From assembly GCA_002713145.1 (NCBI GenBank), contig PAVS01000001.1, forward strand, positions 1 through 64,000: a DNA stretch of 64,000 nt. The letters are read 5' to 3'. A model generated the notes under the pieces. The model was not told the DNA's origin and did no database searches. It saw only the letters and a list, made by a program, of their open reading frames with translations. The position numbers and the translations under genes are program-made. The first letter of the stretch is position 1. Each line of letters begins with the position of its first letter. The DNA comes from Halobacteriovoraceae bacterium (GTDB lineage Bacteria > Bdellovibrionota > Bacteriovoracia > Bacteriovoracales > Bacteriovoracaceae). Below are positions 21,354 to 32,216 of this stretch, in pieces.

Positions 21354-22337
21354 ATGTCTAAAGCATTATGGATTAGTTTATTTATGTTAGGGATGAGTTT
21401 CGCTGCCAAAGCGGCTCAGTGTGAATACAGTGTTGAAGTTAATGGGCGCGTCATCGCCGCTTATCAAGGTCAAAGCTCTGGGGAATGCATCAGGGCGCAA
21501 GCTCGTTGTGAAAACAGAGCGCTTAGAGTGGGTGGCATATGTGTGAATGGGGGAAGAACTCAAGGACCTACACCTCCAAGAACTCAGCCCCCAAGAAGAC
21601 CTGGACCAGACCCTATACCACAACCAAGACCTAATCCTTATCCGTCTCCATCGAGCTCAATCAGAGTGGGAGATAGGGTCTACCCAGATAATTGGTCTCA
21701 TGGGCTAGGGGCAACTGTACTTCAGTACAATCACCGAACAGGTGAATATAGAATCAAATCGAATCAATCAGGAAGTGTCTTTACCTTTACTGCTGAAAAC
21801 TTATCTGTAGCTTACGGATGTATTGCAAGTGTTTGTGTGACGGATAAAGTCTTTCCTGAAAACTGGGATCATGCCTTAGGTGCCCAAGTACTGGCCCAAA
21901 ATTCAATCAAACAAACGCTTATCGTAAAGTCGAATCAATCGGGAAGCGTGTTTAGTTTCTCAGTAGATAATCTTCTATTAGGGGATGGTTGTGTGAATGC
22001 CATGTGTGTAGGTGATCACGTTTATCCACTGAATTGGAGTCATGCACTTGGTGCTGAAGTGATCGCTATGAGTGATGTGAATGATACTCGTCGATCTGAG
22101 ATGGTTTTTAAAATAAAGTCAAAACAATCAGGCTCGGTTTTTAGCTTCTCTAGAGATAACCTTGCTGTAACAAGAGGCTGTCATGATGGATTTTGTGTAG
22201 GACAAAGAGTGTATCCTCGAAATTGGTCTCATTCTTTAGGAGGGACAATCCTAGCTCTTCATAAAAGACAAGGTGTGTTTGTTGTAAAATCCAACCAGTC
22301 GGGAAATGTTTTTACTTTTAACTCTTACGATTTATAA
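21354..22337 (+). CDS. Secreted protein with four Cys-bounded tandem repeats (GDxVYPxNWSHxLGAxV...KSNQSGSVFxFxxDNL)
   Basis: ATG 21354 with AGGGGAAAAG RBS and signal peptide (ORF track begins upstream at a TTG). Pro-rich linker then four about 50-60 aa repeats. Confidence 0.85.
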   Translation: MSKALWISLFMLGMSFAAKAAQCEYSVEVNGRVIAAYQGQSSGECIRAQARCENRALRVGGICVNGGRTQGPTPPRTQPPRRPGPDPIPQPRPNPYPSPSSSIRVGDRVYPDNWSHGLGATVLQYNHRTGEYRIKSNQSGSVFTFTAENLSVAYGCIASVCVTDKVFPENWDHALGAQVLAQNSIKQTLIVKSNQSGSVFSFSVDNLLLGDGCVNAMCVGDHVYPLNWSHALGAEVIAMSDVNDTRRSEMVFKIKSKQSGSVFSFSRDNLAVTRGCHDGFCVGQRVYPRNWSHSLGGTILALHKRQGVFVVKSNQSGNVFTFNSYDL

Positions 22338-22360
22338 ATAGAGAACATAGAATAAAAATC

Positions 22361-22388
22361 GGGGCTCACCATGTGGGCCCTTTTTTTA
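22361..22388 (+). terminator. Rho-independent terminator
   Basis: GGGCTCAC-cat-GTGGGCCC followed by T7. Confidence 0.85.
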
Positions 22389-22389
22389 T

Positions 22390-23304
22390 TTAAAATGATG
22401 TAGAAAACCCAAACTCTGGACCTAGTCCTTCAAAATAAACCACAGAAATTCTAGGGTCAGTAAGAAAAGACAGTTTTTTACGATAGATATAAGAAAAACC
22501 TATGAGATGACGAACTCTTGAAGCTTCTGCTGTGGCCTTATCAGCATCACCTTCTGCATTTATATTTGATATCTTGCTGCCAGTGCCAATCGCAGCGCCC
22601 AACCAATGATGGGACTTTATCTGCTTATTTAAATCAAGTGTATAGGTGGTTAAATACGAGTGCTTTTTGGTTTGGTCATTGATCGGGAGGTCAAATCTTG
22701 TTCCATCTGAATATTGGTTGGTGATGCGACCTCTCACACTCGTACGCTGAATGACTTCTGAATATTTAAGAGTGAGACCGTAATTTAAAGTAGAATCTCT
22801 TGGTGTCATATTTATAGAAGTAAAAAGATAATTAAACCAGTTATTGACTTCAAAATCATAGTCAGAAGTGTAGGAAGAAAAAGAACCTTCCTCTGAACTA
22901 AAACTTGAATCTTTAAACTGACCCTTTATTTGGGTACCACCAAAAGCGATTTGATAATTTTTATCTTTTATTACATTGTATTTAAAAGTGACGGCATATT
23001 TAAAAAAATCATTATCCTCTACCGCATAGACCCAAGGGAGAACTCCTATCTCGATTCGCTCTCCTAAACCAAGAGACAGTGAGTTTAAAACTATAGAATC
23101 TCCAAATTGTCCTCCCGGCATGCGATCAAAATTGACTTTTAAATGTCCCACAGTTGTGGCTTGGTCACCAATCACTGGAAAGTGGGTGTGATAGGAAGAG
23201 GTATTTGTATTATCTAAATTTTTACTCTCAATTTGAGTTTGACTTTCAACTTGGGAACTTAAAACGGACGTGCTGAATAAAAGTAAAAAGAGATACTTGT
23301 ACAT
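22390..23304 (-). CDS. Putative outer-membrane/secreted hypothetical protein
   Basis: Signal peptide; alternating beta-barrel-like pattern and terminal aromatic residue (GFSTSF). Confidence 0.65.
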   Translation of the reverse strand: MYKYLFLLLFSTSVLSSQVESQTQIESKNLDNTNTSSYHTHFPVIGDQATTVGHLKVNFDRMPGGQFGDSIVLNSLSLGLGERIEIGVLPWVYAVEDNDFFKYAVTFKYNVIKDKNYQIAFGGTQIKGQFKDSSFSSEEGSFSSYTSDYDFEVNNWFNYLFTSINMTPRDSTLNYGLTLKYSEVIQRTSVRGRITNQYSDGTRFDLPINDQTKKHSYLTTYTLDLNKQIKSHHWLGAAIGTGSKISNINAEGDADKATAEASRVRHLIGFSYIYRKKLSFLTDPRISVVYFEGLGPEFGFSTSF

Positions 23305-23406
23305 CTATGTATTATATCTTGGATAGACATGAGATACGTTCAGGCAGAATTTTCAAGAGTAGTGTCAGTGGTCAAGATCAAATAAGATAATAAAAAAGGA
23401 TAACTT

Positions 23407-24963
23407 ATGAAAATAGCGATGATCACCCTCTCGATCTTAATCATTTCTTGTGCAAACCAATCAAAACAATCAGCTCAAACAAAACCTAAAAATGTTATTT
23501 TAATGATAGGGGATGGAATGGGACCCCAGCAAATCTCTTTACTCTATTATTTTAGTCAGTATTCGAAGTTAAATGTGATTGCACCTGATGATTTTGCTTT
23601 TCAAAAGTTTAACGACAAAGGAAGCTCGGCGATCTCGGCTACAGAGCCCTATGACAAAATGGTGGTTGATTCAGCTTGTTCCGCCACTCAATTGGCCATC
23701 GGTGAAGCCAGTCGCTCAGAGATGATAGGTCTAGATAAAAGTGGAAACCCGAAAAAAACAATTCTCAATAAAGCTCAGGCCAGAGGTATGAAGGTAGGAC
23801 TCGTGTCAGACACTCGTATCACTCATGCCACCCCAGCCTCATTCGCTTCAGCCGTTGCTAACCGTTGGCAAGAAAGTGAAATCGCAGCACAAATGCTACA
23901 AACGTCACCTGATTTAATGTATTCAGGTGGACTCAATCAATTTATTCCCCAAGGTGAAAAAAAAAATATTTCAGGGATAAAAGTCACTTCGCGCAGGAAT
24001 GATAATAAAAACTTGCTGGAGCTAGCGAAAAAAAAATACCATATCATTCATAAGAAAGACGAGTTGGATCTTGAAACGGATAAAAAAGTGTTAGGACTTT
24101 TTACCAACAGTGGGATGCCCGATGCTATTTGGCAGTCAAAAAACAAAGATAATAAAGAGAGATCCATTCCTAATCTTTTAGAGATGACTCAATCGGCAGT
24201 GAATTATTTAGATAAAAAAAGTGACCAAGGGTTTTTTCTGATGGTCGAAGGTGGTCAAATTGATTGGGCAGGCCATCGTAATGATGCGGGTACTATGCTT
24301 CATGAATTGATACACTTCAATCAGACATTGAATTGGCTCCTTGATTGGATAGAGAAAAATCCAGACACTCTCTTGGTCGTGACAGCTGATCACGAGACTG
24401 GGGCTTTTGGTATTGGTTATAATGTTCATAATCTACCCGAGCCTGTGACTCTAAAAGGCAGTGCATTTGGCAAAAGAAAGTTTAGACCCAATTTTAATTA
24501 TGGAGACTTCAAGGTCCTGGATCAAATGTATCTTCAGAAAAAAAGTTTTCATACACTTTGGAGTGAATTTTCAAGTCTAGATAAAAAAGAACAAACTCCA
24601 GAAAAAATGAAGAAGAAGATTGAAGATAGTACAGAATTTAAAATTACCTTAGAAACAGCGAAAAAAGTTTTAAGGTCGAAGAAAAATAAATACAAAAATG
24701 ATTGGCATTATAATTTAAAAGGAGACACCCTCCCCAGGGTCGATGAATCTGAAGCCTATTATTATGATGCACCTAATATCAGGACGGCCCTTATTGGTCG
24801 CACCATCAATGAGCAGCAAAATGTCATTTGGGGAACAGGTGGGCACACCGCCACTCCCGTTACCGTTTTTGCCATAGGTGGAGGGGATTATCATAAGAAA
24901 TTTAGTGGTTATCTTAATCACAGAACAGTGGGGAAGTTGATGCAGGAGTATTTGGGGCTTTAA
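23407..24963 (+). CDS. Alkaline phosphatase (lipoprotein)
   Basis: LIISCANQ lipobox; NVILMIGDGMG, DSACSATQLA, EGGQIDWAGH, TADHETG motifs. Confidence 0.92.
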   Translation: MKIAMITLSILIISCANQSKQSAQTKPKNVILMIGDGMGPQQISLLYYFSQYSKLNVIAPDDFAFQKFNDKGSSAISATEPYDKMVVDSACSATQLAIGEASRSEMIGLDKSGNPKKTILNKAQARGMKVGLVSDTRITHATPASFASAVANRWQESEIAAQMLQTSPDLMYSGGLNQFIPQGEKKNISGIKVTSRRNDNKNLLELAKKKYHIIHKKDELDLETDKKVLGLFTNSGMPDAIWQSKNKDNKERSIPNLLEMTQSAVNYLDKKSDQGFFLMVEGGQIDWAGHRNDAGTMLHELIHFNQTLNWLLDWIEKNPDTLLVVTADHETGAFGIGYNVHNLPEPVTLKGSAFGKRKFRPNFNYGDFKVLDQMYLQKKSFHTLWSEFSSLDKKEQTPEKMKKKIEDSTEFKITLETAKKVLRSKKNKYKNDWHYNLKGDTLPRVDESEAYYYDAPNIRTALIGRTINEQQNVIWGTGGHTATPVTVFAIGGGDYHKKFSGYLNHRTVGKLMQEYLGL

Positions 24964-25081
24964 TTTTATTTGCTCTGCAACTTATACCAAAAAATGTGTT
25001 TATTTATTAACATGATGTTCACTTGAGAGCATCAATTCTTTCGTATAAAGTACCTTGTACAATTTAAAAAGGAATATCTAA

Positions 25082-26217
<1,136 letters not shown>

Positions 26218-26218
<1 letters not shown>

Positions 26219-27048
26219 TGCCTTTTGAAATATTAAAAAAACATAAAACCTTTGATGGAGAAACGCTTTTTTGTGAACATCAAAGTGCCAGCACAAAAAC
26301 AAAAATGAAGTTTTCTGTCTACTTACCGAAGCCAGTTGAAGAGATTGATTCCGCGATTATTTGGCTTTCTGGTCTCACTTGTAATGAGGAGAATTTTATC
26401 ACCAAAGCCGGTGCTCAAAGAAACCTTGCTGGAACCAATACGATGATCATTTGCCCTGATACTTCCCCTAGAGGTTTGGAGATACCAGGAGCTGAAGATG
26501 ATTACGATTTTGGAACGGGAGCAGGATTTTATGTGAACGCTACGACTGAATCATATCGAGAGAATTATCAGATGTATGATTATATCGTCAAAGATATAGT
26601 AGGACTTTTAAAGAGTGACTTTAAAGTTCAAAAACTGGCCATCAGCGGCCACTCAATGGGTGGGCATGGAGCTCTTGTCATTGGGTTAAGAGAACCACAA
26701 CTTTTTACTTCAGTTTCAGCCTTTTCCCCCATTGTTAATCCAGTTGAGAGCCCTTGGGGACATAAGGCTTTTACAGGTTATCTAGGAGATAATAGAGAAG
26801 AGTGGAAAAAATATGATGCTTGTGAACTTATCAAAGCAGGACATAGTCACCCACAATTTCTTCTGGTTGATCAAGGTCTAGGTGATGAATTTTTAGCTAA
26901 GCAACTCCTCTCAAAGAACCTTGAGAATGCATGTGAAAATCGAGAGCAAAAAGTGCAACTCAACTTTCATGAAGACTATGACCATAGTTATTATTTTATA
27001 AGTACATTTATAGGTAAGCATATAGAGTTTCATGTGGGGCATTTTTAA
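26218..27048 (+). CDS. frmB: S-formylglutathione hydrolase
   Basis: LSGLTCNEENFITKAGAQR, CPDTSPRG, GHSMGGHGAL; stop-start overlap with frmA. Confidence 0.94.
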
Positions 27049-28040
27049 TGAGATTTTTGTTCTTTATTTTTTTAAGTCTTCTTTTTATTGCCTGTAGTAC
27101 TTCTTCTGTAAAAAAGGAAAATGTCTTTGATCAAAGACTCACTGAATTTGAGTATCCCTTTCCCGTTTCATTTTTTAATTTAGACTCCCAAAAACAAAAC
27201 TTTGAGATGGCCTATATGGACCTAAACCCAAAAGCAAAAAAAGTTGTTTTACTTTTGCATGGGAAAAACTTCTCTGGTTTTTATTGGGAAAGAATTGCAA
27301 ATGATCTGGTAAGTAAAGACTATCGAGTTGTGATTCCAGATCAAATAGGATTTGGTAAAAGTTCTAAACCTGAATTTTATCAATATAGCTTTGCCAATCT
27401 TTCGTTAAATACCAAGAAACTGCTGGAAGAATTAGGGATTGAAAAGGTTCAAATTGTTGGCCATTCAATGGGGGGAATGCTGGCCACTCACTTTACTTAT
27501 TCCTACCCAAAAACAGTGAGTAAGCTGATCCTTATCAATCCGATTGGACTTGAGCCCTATTTAAAATATGTAGAGTATAAAGATCCACAGTTTTTTTATG
27601 AGCAAGAGTTAAACAAAACACCCGAGAAATTTAAAGCTTACCAGCAAAAGAATTATTACGATGGCAAATGGAGTGAAGAATATGATTTTTTACTCGCTCC
27701 CTATTCAGGACAAATGAGAGGAGAGGATTGGCCTAGAGTGGCTTGGAATAATGCCCTCACTTACGGACCTATTTTTAGTGAGGATATCACCCATTTGTTT
27801 TCTTCCATCAAACAAAGAGTGGTTCTCATTATCGGAACCAGAGATAAAACTGGTCCAGGGCGAGGCTGGAAAAAGCCCGGAGTCAAGCACCAGCTAGGGC
27901 AATATAATAAGCTTGGTAAAGAAGCTCACAAGAAATTTCCTAACTCTGAACTTTTTGAATTAGAGGATCTTGGACATATGCCTCAATTCGAAGATTATGA
28001 TCGATTTGCTAAAGTCTTTTTTCCCGAGTTTAGGCAATGA
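27048..28040 (+). CDS. Alpha/beta hydrolase lipoprotein
   Basis: Lipobox LLFIACS; LLLHGKNFSGFYW, GHSMGGM nucleophile elbow. Confidence 0.88.
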   Translation: MRFLFFIFLSLLFIACSTSSVKKENVFDQRLTEFEYPFPVSFFNLDSQKQNFEMAYMDLNPKAKKVVLLLHGKNFSGFYWERIANDLVSKDYRVVIPDQIGFGKSSKPEFYQYSFANLSLNTKKLLEELGIEKVQIVGHSMGGMLATHFTYSYPKTVSKLILINPIGLEPYLKYVEYKDPQFFYEQELNKTPEKFKAYQQKNYYDGKWSEEYDFLLAPYSGQMRGEDWPRVAWNNALTYGPIFSEDITHLFSSIKQRVVLIIGTRDKTGPGRGWKKPGVKHQLGQYNKLGKEAHKKFPNSELFELEDLGHMPQFEDYDRFAKVFFPEFRQ

Positions 28041-28078
28041 GCCTTTGCACATAATTGAGAATATGAGAAAAAGGAGAG

Positions 28079-28639
28079 ATGAAGTTAATTCTCTCTCTCA
28101 TTGTCTCACTGGCACTGCACGGGCTTATGATCTTGTCTCTTGATCAGTCGCATTTAGAATTTCTAAATAATTTTGCTCAAAAAAATAAACTCAACGCCCT
28201 GAAGAGTCGAATCTATATCCAAGAAGTGAAAACGGAAATTATAGAAAAAACAAAGCCAAGCTCAGAAAAAGTCTCTGCTCTGCCTAAAAAACAACCCCGG
28301 AAAAAAACAATTGTAGACGACCAAACTAACCAGTCCAGGTCGGGGGGAGAAGACTCACAAATGGCGGCTTTTTTAGGTGAAGTAAGAGAAGTCATTGTTA
28401 AAAACAAATATAAAAGTAGGGTGGCAACGAGACTTCAGTTAGATGGTGTGGTGGAAGTGGAGTTCACTCTTAAAGCACCCAATAAAATTGTGGATTTAAA
28501 AATTAAAAATAGCTCAGGAAAAATGCCTCTAGATGAATCTGCCCTAGAAACGGTGCGGAGAGTCACAAATTTCCCTACCATTCCCAACTCCTTAGAATTA
28601 AATGAAATACCCATTAGTTTTAAGCTCAAGTTTGAATAA
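28079..28639 (+). CDS. TonB-like energy transducer
   Basis: N-terminal TM, Lys/Pro-rich spacer, C-terminal TonB domain (LQLDGVVEVEFTLKAPNKIVDLKIKNSSGKMPLDESALETVRR). Confidence 0.88.
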   Translation: MKLILSLIVSLALHGLMILSLDQSHLEFLNNFAQKNKLNALKSRIYIQEVKTEIIEKTKPSSEKVSALPKKQPRKKTIVDDQTNQSRSGGEDSQMAAFLGEVREVIVKNKYKSRVATRLQLDGVVEVEFTLKAPNKIVDLKIKNSSGKMPLDESALETVRRVTNFPTIPNSLELNEIPISFKLKFE

Positions 28640-28675
28640 TTATCTGACAAATTGATGACAAAAATTTAGGCGTTT

Positions 28676-30637
28676 ATGCTATATCAAAGTATGAAAAGAA
28701 TTTTCCTTGGACTCACGGCATTACCATTGTTCGTTCAAGCTCAGTATGAGCTAGAAGAAGTCATACATAAGGAAAGAATACCTGTTCAAGAAAACTATGA
28801 AACACCGCTTGATCACGACGCAAGTGATATTTTAGCTTCAGAAAAAATCCATCAAACAAAACCTACCAGTGTTGATGATATTCTAAGACAATCTCCAGTG
28901 GCCACGACTGCCAGAGGTCCGAGAAGTTCAAGTGAATCAATTCAAGTCAGAGGGCTTGATGCTAATAAATTGAATTTAACCATTGATGGCGCTCGCCAAA
29001 ATTTTCGCAGTGGTCATTCCACTATGACCCCTGTTAATTTTGAAAATTTGAAAGCGGTACAAGTTTTTAAATCACCTGCTGATTTCTCTAGGGGAAGTAG
29101 CCTTGGTGGGGGAGTGAATTTTGTCACCAAAGACCCTGAAGATTATTTAAAGGCCAACAAAAAATCTGGTTCCGAATTTAAATATCAGAATAGCTCGGCT
29201 AATGCAGAGAATCTCTATAACGCTAAGACAATTGTAAGAGAAAAATCTTATTCTGCACTTTTAAGTTTAACGACTCAAAACGCGAGTAATACTGAGCTCA
29301 ATAATGGTGAAACATTGGAGAATTCGGCTTATGAAGATTTTATGGGATTTGCTAAAATTAAGTCCGGTCATTGGTCGTTCTCTCATGATTATTTTAGACG
29401 GGAGGATGATAACCCGCTAGATCCTTCCCTCAATCCTCCAGATACAATTGAATCATTGCAAGCTGATAGTGAACTCATTCGAAATAGCACGATCGTCGCC
29501 TATGAAGAAAAAAATTGGAGAGCATCTCTCTATTACACGACATCTGAATCCATAAAGACTCAAAGAGATAATGAGGTGGATGAAATTCGAAGGATCGAAA
29601 CCACGGGACTTAATTTTAATCAAAATATTGAGCAGACAAGTTTTGGTGCTGAGATTTATCAAGATAGACTGGACTCTGAGCAACAAGGAGAATCATTAAC
29701 ATCCTATCCCAAGGCCCATGGGGTAAACGCCAGTGCTTTTGCTGAACATCATTTTAAAAAGAATCAATGGACTCTCACTCCCGGGCTCAAAGCGAATTAT
29801 TATCAACTTGAGAGCGAAGATTTTGATAATAAATCAGCAAGCGAGCTCTCACAAAAGTTTAAGGTGAGCTACCATTTCGATGAAAGCACCTATCTCTTTG
29901 CTTCATATGCGCAAGGCTTTAATGCTCCTAGGGTGAGCGAAGTCTATCCATCGGGGCTTCACTCCCTTGGCGATGGATGGATCGTGCGTGATAATTATTT
30001 CATTCCCAATACAGAACTCAAACATGAGACTTCAGCAAATAGAGAGCTAGGTTTTTCAAGCTCAAAATTTGTTATGGATTATAGAGGACAGCTGTACTTC
30101 AATGCCTCGATTTATGAAAACAAGATAGAGGATTATATTCGAATTGAGCGAATTGATCGCTCGGTGTTAGACGAAGAGAATGGTACCAGCCAGTTTATCA
30201 ATATTCCTGAAGTGACTCTATATGGGGGAGAAGTTGAGCTTGGCTTTCTCTACGATATCTATGAGTGGAAGGTAGCTTATTCTCAAGTGCGAGGTAAAAA
30301 TGAGACAGAGAATCTCTACCTTGAAGATCTACCTGCTGACCAATACTTATATACATTTAATATTGACCTAGACAAATATCAAATGCGAGTGGGTTATCTA
30401 GGAATTCAAGCGCTGGAGCAAAATAGAACCAATCCTGAAACTATTCAGCGAACTGAAAAGACACCAAGTTATTTTATTCATAATATCTATGCCGATAAAA
30501 AATTGGGGAACAATTTTGAAGTGGGCATGCGAGTTGATAATTTAGGAAATAAGGAATATAGAAGACATGGCTCTTTTCTCAATGAGAGCCGTGAAGATAT
30601 TAGTTTGAGTTTGAAATATAAGATCAATACACTTTAG
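28676..30637 (+). CDS. TonB-dependent receptor, heme/hemoglobin-receptor-like plug
   Basis: SIQVRGLDANKLNLTIDGARQNFRSGHS...SSLGGGVNFVTKDP; C-terminal barrel YKINTL. Confidence 0.88.
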   Translation: MLYQSMKRIFLGLTALPLFVQAQYELEEVIHKERIPVQENYETPLDHDASDILASEKIHQTKPTSVDDILRQSPVATTARGPRSSSESIQVRGLDANKLNLTIDGARQNFRSGHSTMTPVNFENLKAVQVFKSPADFSRGSSLGGGVNFVTKDPEDYLKANKKSGSEFKYQNSSANAENLYNAKTIVREKSYSALLSLTTQNASNTELNNGETLENSAYEDFMGFAKIKSGHWSFSHDYFRREDDNPLDPSLNPPDTIESLQADSELIRNSTIVAYEEKNWRASLYYTTSESIKTQRDNEVDEIRRIETTGLNFNQNIEQTSFGAEIYQDRLDSEQQGESLTSYPKAHGVNASAFAEHHFKKNQWTLTPGLKANYYQLESEDFDNKSASELSQKFKVSYHFDESTYLFASYAQGFNAPRVSEVYPSGLHSLGDGWIVRDNYFIPNTELKHETSANRELGFSSSKFVMDYRGQLYFNASIYENKIEDYIRIERIDRSVLDEENGTSQFINIPEVTLYGGEVELGFLYDIYEWKVAYSQVRGKNETENLYLEDLPADQYLYTFNIDLDKYQMRVGYLGIQALEQNRTNPETIQRTEKTPSYFIHNIYADKKLGNNFEVGMRVDNLGNKEYRRHGSFLNESREDISLSLKYKINTL

Positions 30638-30645
30638 GAGAACAT

Positions 30646-31125
30646 ATGAAACTATTATTAGTATTAATTGTTTTAAGCACTTCCGCTATGGCCAATATTC
30701 CACTGGGAAAATATAAAGCAGAAAAAATTCAATGTAAGACGGGTAAGGTCATGAAGCTCGGTGGTAAGTTTATGGTTTATGATCTGGAGCTAGAAATTAA
30801 AGCAAAAGAGATGATCATGACCGTTGTGGCCAAGTCAGGTGACTGGGCGCCTTTTAAACTCAACTGCACCCAAATTAATCGCGGCGAATATGTAAACACT
30901 CAAGAGAATAAATATGAAGGTGAGCTTCCAAATATCTCTGCCAAGTGCAATAACGATATGTGGACCAATATCTTAAAAAAGAAACTCTTTGGCGTGGAAG
31001 AATACGGTGAGTTCACTTATAGGGCTTCAGGAAATAAACTGGTGATTTACAATCCAAACACTGTAACCAAGTATTCTTGTGATAAGCCAGGTGATTATCC
31101 GATTTATACATATAAGAAAATATAA
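30646..31125 (+). CDS. Small secreted hypothetical protein linked to TBDR
   Basis: Signal peptide, RBS AGGAG, 9 nt after the TBDR. Confidence 0.75.
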   Translation: MKLLLVLIVLSTSAMANIPLGKYKAEKIQCKTGKVMKLGGKFMVYDLELEIKAKEMIMTVVAKSGDWAPFKLNCTQINRGEYVNTQENKYEGELPNISAKCNNDMWTNILKKKLFGVEEYGEFTYRASGNKLVIYNPNTVTKYSCDKPGDYPIYTYKKI

Positions 31126-31142
31126 CCTTTAAAAGTTATATT
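31119..31142. terminator. Short bidirectional hairpin over convergent stop codons
   Basis: AATATAAC-ctttaaaa-GTTATATT perfect 8-bp arms spanning both stops. Confidence 0.4.
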
Positions 31143-32029
31143 GATTTTAAATATTCCAAACCACCCATAATAGCGGCTACTTGAGCAGCATTACATTCTG
31201 CATCCGTTACCTTTGGGCTATCAGGGTAAACTTCAGTTGTAGTCACATAGGGTGCATCCGTGAGACCAGCACACAAATGAAGCTTTGAGACATCATACTC
31301 AATCACCCCAGGTGAATTCACAGACTTTCCAATGATTTTGCCTTGAGCATCTGAAGGAGCGATATGGGTAACCTGGGAAACACTCTCGATCATAGCCTTT
31401 TGAAAATCATCAGACTTGCGCCCACTATCGGCCACTAAATAAAAGCCATCAGGAATCTCCCACAACTCTTGTTCCACACCATCTCTTTTTTCAAGGTCTG
31501 GTCTAAAAACCGTGTTGTCTGTATCCGTGGTTTCATGCAGATCGATATGGGCCAGAAATTTTAAGTTTAACTCTGCAAGTGAATGATAGATCGCTGCACA
31601 TTCTTGTGCAGGGCTGTCTTTAAAAAAGTTTCTGTTAGGATCGATTGCCTCTGGGTTCCAACGATTTATCGTTTCATAGCCCCATGGACTGATGCAAGGA
31701 TAACAAACGAAATTAAAATCTTTTTCCATGTCACTCGCTTTTTCACTCAGAAATTTAAGGGCTCCATGAGGACCACTGGTTTCATAACCATGAACGCCAC
31801 CAGTGATGAGAATATTAGGTTTGTCTGGTGCCATTTCTTTTGTCATCACCCGAAAAAGGGGATAGTTTCCTTCCGGATATTTCAACTCACCGTACTGTTC
31901 AACTTTAAAGTGAGCTTTTAGCTTTTCAATTTGGGTGACAATATCTTCTTGATAAGATCTTTGAATGGTATGTTTATTTCGCCAACTCTGATATTCATTA
32001 TTTGACCATTTTTGAATTATTTTGCTCAA
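31136..32029 (-). CDS. M14-family zinc carboxypeptidase-like protein
   Basis: GGVHGYETSGP, NRWNPEAIDPNRNF, HIDLHETTDTD. Confidence 0.85.
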   Translation of the reverse strand: MSKIIQKWSNNEYQSWRNKHTIQRSYQEDIVTQIEKLKAHFKVEQYGELKYPEGNYPLFRVMTKEMAPDKPNILITGGVHGYETSGPHGALKFLSEKASDMEKDFNFVCYPCISPWGYETINRWNPEAIDPNRNFFKDSPAQECAAIYHSLAELNLKFLAHIDLHETTDTDNTVFRPDLEKRDGVEQELWEIPDGFYLVADSGRKSDDFQKAMIESVSQVTHIAPSDAQGKIIGKSVNSPGVIEYDVSKLHLCAGLTDAPYVTTTEVYPDSPKVTDAECNAAQVAAIMGGLEYLKSI

Positions 32030-32216
32030 GTAACCTCCTGTGAATATATGCTATTATTATTAATATCTTAAACTTTGTCACTGCATCAAATATTCTTTGT
32101 GTATTATGTCAGCAAAAATTAATCGAAATTAAGACTTTTATTAGTTTTTGAATTGCATATAAGAGCAATAGACGGCAAAATTTGATTTGATCATTTTTTT
32201 ATGAAGGTATGTAGCT

